Assembly (NCBI GenBank): GCA_964653235.1
Contig: CAZZCP010000012.1
Location: 1 to 43,947, forward strand
DNA length: 43,947 nucleotides
Source: CAZZCP01 sp964653235
GTDB taxonomy: Bacteria > Bdellovibrionota > Bdellovibrionia > Bdellovibrionales > UBA840
Direction of reading: 5' to 3'
Shown: positions 42,720-43,947 of the stretch, piece after piece
Position numbering within the stretch: position 1 is the stretch's first letter
Layout of the letters: every line of letters begins with the position of its first letter
Translations under genes and position numbers: made by a program
The notes under the pieces: model-generated
The model's input: the letters and a program-made list of their open reading frames with translations, nothing else
The model's database searches: none
Told to the model about the DNA's origin: nothing

Positions 42720-43469
42720 TTATTTTGGCACCCTATTTTCAAATCGCTGACAGAAGATTTGATGTGATTTTTTGTCCCCATAGGGGTCATCTAGGCTCTG
42801 CAATTCTTCTTTTCTATAAGCAGAAGAAATAAAATGAACCCAAATGCAATCGTCGATGCGTTCAAACTGAACCCGCCAAGTTTTGTAGGCCAGTTGATAG
42901 CGATCGCCGATTTTCACGAGGCGTTTTCGACTCGAATCAAAGGGTCTTTCTCTTAGCTCTGCTTCAATAAATTGCCGAAAATTATCAAGCTGTAAAAACT
43001 CGATTTGTTCTTCGGCAAGAGAAGAAAATTTCAGCTCGAAGATTTCTTGAGCTTCAATCCAACCTGGTTGAATATCTTCAAAGGCATCCGAGTAGGAAAG
43101 ATAGGGTTTGATATCAAGAATAGGACTGCCATCAAGAAGATCATGATTCTTGATATAGAGCTTTTGTTTTTCAACTCGAAGAAGATCAACACATGAGATG
43201 CCGATGGGATTGGGCCGGTAGGGGGCGCGAGTTGCGAACACACCAATTTTTTTGCGTGACCTAGGAGTTTGCACCTTGGGCTTCCAATTGGGGTTTTGAT
43301 GAAAGAGATAGATCAACCACAATTTGGGGCAAGTTTCGATATCATCTAAGGCCTGCAGATATTCACTATGGACTTCAATATATCCTTCGTTCTGATTGAG
43401 CACAGGCTGACGAGCTAGCTCATAGGGCTTTTGCTGTTTGCAATGAAAAAATCCAATAGGATGAATCAT
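42720..43469 (-). CDS. trmO: tRNA (adenine(37)-N6)-methyltransferase TrmO
   Basis: A 249-residue protein of the TsaA/TrmO family, which methylates the threonylcarbamoyladenosine at tRNA position 37. It has the family signature RKKIGVFATRAPYRPNPIGIS and DLLDGSPILDIKPYLSYSD. The start at 43469 is preferred: GAGGAAGGC sits directly before it and ATGA overlaps the HNH stop by 4 nt, so the two genes are translationally coupled. An upstream in-frame ATG at 43496 is less likely. Confidence 0.9.
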   Translation of the reverse strand: MIHPIGFFHCKQQKPYELARQPVLNQNEGYIEVHSEYLQALDDIETCPKLWLIYLFHQNPNWKPKVQTPRSRKKIGVFATRAPYRPNPIGISCVDLLRVEKQKLYIKNHDLLDGSPILDIKPYLSYSDAFEDIQPGWIEAQEIFELKFSSLAEEQIEFLQLDNFRQFIEAELRERPFDSSRKRLVKIGDRYQLAYKTWRVQFERIDDCIWVHFISSAYRKEELQSLDDPYGDKKSHQIFCQRFENRVPK

Positions 43470-43947
43470 GCCTTCCTCAAATTGTGCGCCTGACATAAGA
43501 CTTGCAAGTTCTCGGGGCTTGCTCCTCCGCCCTTTCGGACAGGAATAATGTGATCAATTTGCAAAAAGTGAGTGGATTCACAATTGGGGTGCTCGCATTT
43601 GTAGCCCGCCCGTTTTAACACAGCATTTCGCAGGCGCCTGCCCACATAGCGAGAATTTTTAGACTGAGAGCTCTGCAAAGATTCGCCCTCAAATTCGCGC
43701 AAAAATTTATCTAGCAGGGCTTCAAACAAAAGTTCGGGCGAGCCTAGGTGTGATTTTAAAGCTTTGAGCTTTTGCCATTTCTTGGCTTGCGCTGGTGATA
43801 ATTCAAGTCGCAATACTGTGCGGTCTTGGTACTCGGTCTCGCGAAGTTTTACTGGTTGTGGCTGGGCAAGCATCTTTTGTACTTCTCTAGAACTTTTGCC
43901 CTCAATGCGCTTGAGGATTTTTCTTTGTTTAGATGGCTTTTCTTTTT
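43466..43947 (-). CDS. HNH endonuclease, N-terminus cut by the window edge
   Basis: The reading frame stays open from the internal ATG at 43873 to the window edge, encoding an extension (KILKRIEGKSSREVQKML) that is not a random sequence, so the true start lies outside. The C-terminal part has the HNH nuclease signature: two Cys (KCEHPNCES), FLQIDHIIPVRKGGGASPENLQVLC and HNLRKA. Upstream of it is a helical region of about 90 residues. Many predatory deltaproteobacterial-type genomes contain such HNH proteins of unknown role. It ends in the ATGA overlap with trmO. Confidence 0.85.
   Translation of the reverse strand, partial: KEKPSKQRKILKRIEGKSSREVQKMLAQPQPVKLRETEYQDRTVLRLELSPAQAKKWQKLKALKSHLGSPELLFEALLDKFLREFEGESLQSSQSKNSRYVGRRLRNAVLKRAGYKCEHPNCESTHFLQIDHIIPVRKGGGASPENLQVLCQAHNLRKA

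Overview
The window looks like a chromosomal stretch from a Gram-negative bacterium, most likely a Bdellovibrionota/Oligoflexia-type organism (inference, about 60% sure). The reasons are AT-rich DNA (roughly 40% G+C by eye), dense mixed-strand gene packing, many signal-peptide and outer-membrane beta-barrel proteins, a FecR-domain surface protein, an HNH endonuclease of a kind common in that group, an HD-GYP response regulator and a full menaquinone pathway. It reads as a draft scaffold: three 10-N gaps and one 100-N gap are present. The three 10-N gaps all fall inside genes that appear intact once the gap length is corrected.

Layout. 1-3.2 kb: the end of a glycine-rich surface protein with a Cys/hydrophobic/basic C-terminal tail, convergent with a FecR-domain protein. 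3.3-13.5 kb: signalling and envelope genes. These are a receiver-GGDEF cyclase, two secreted phosphatases (purple-acid type and PhoD type), a small secreted protein, a repeat array, two outer-membrane barrels, a receiver-HD-GYP protein, a small phosphate-binding-like protein, a sensor kinase and a LysM protein. 13.5-18.5 kb: a fatty acid hydroxylase/sterol desaturase-like protein, a DUF3307 protein, menB, an M23-like peptidase and a secreted serine protease with a P domain. 18.6-22 kb: a thioredoxin-like / MATE / orphan SecD operon. 22-25.4 kb: a degenerate zincin-like protein, a long Cys-repeat protein with an (RPRPNP)n tail and a choloylglycine-hydrolase-family enzyme. 25.4-34.6 kb: quinone and aromatic biosynthesis. 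menG-aroF face a tight menF-D-H-A-C-E operon, followed by a MenI-like thioesterase and a polyprenyl diphosphate synthase. 34.5-44 kb: a previously uncalled 58-residue ORF, a short Hsp70-like ATPase, an RluA-type pseudouridine synthase, OxyR, a secreted TIM-barrel-like protein, a diiron/ATP-grasp fusion divergent from gshB, a secreted hypothetical, TrmO and an HNH endonuclease cut by the window edge.

How the genes work together. MenF, D, H, C, E, B, I, A and G, with AroF feeding chorismate and the prenyl synthase feeding the side chain, make up essentially all of classical menaquinone synthesis. GGDEF and HD-GYP proteins can make and break c-di-GMP. Two secreted phosphatases plus a phosphate-binding-like protein, a porin and a sensor kinase hint at phosphate scavenging (inference). 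OxyR and GshB point to oxidative-stress handling.

The most interesting unexplained signals are as follows. First, two homologous 171-bp elements with 21-bp terminal inverted repeats that show a compensatory change. Second, a 101-bp hairpin repeat that probably caused the 100-N gap. Third, a pervasive pattern of overlapping convergent stop codons, in which the only three exceptions hold a repeat or a terminator. Fourth, the diiron-ATP-grasp fusion facing gshB. No CRISPR array, rRNA, tRNA, insertion sequence with a transposase, or prophage was seen.
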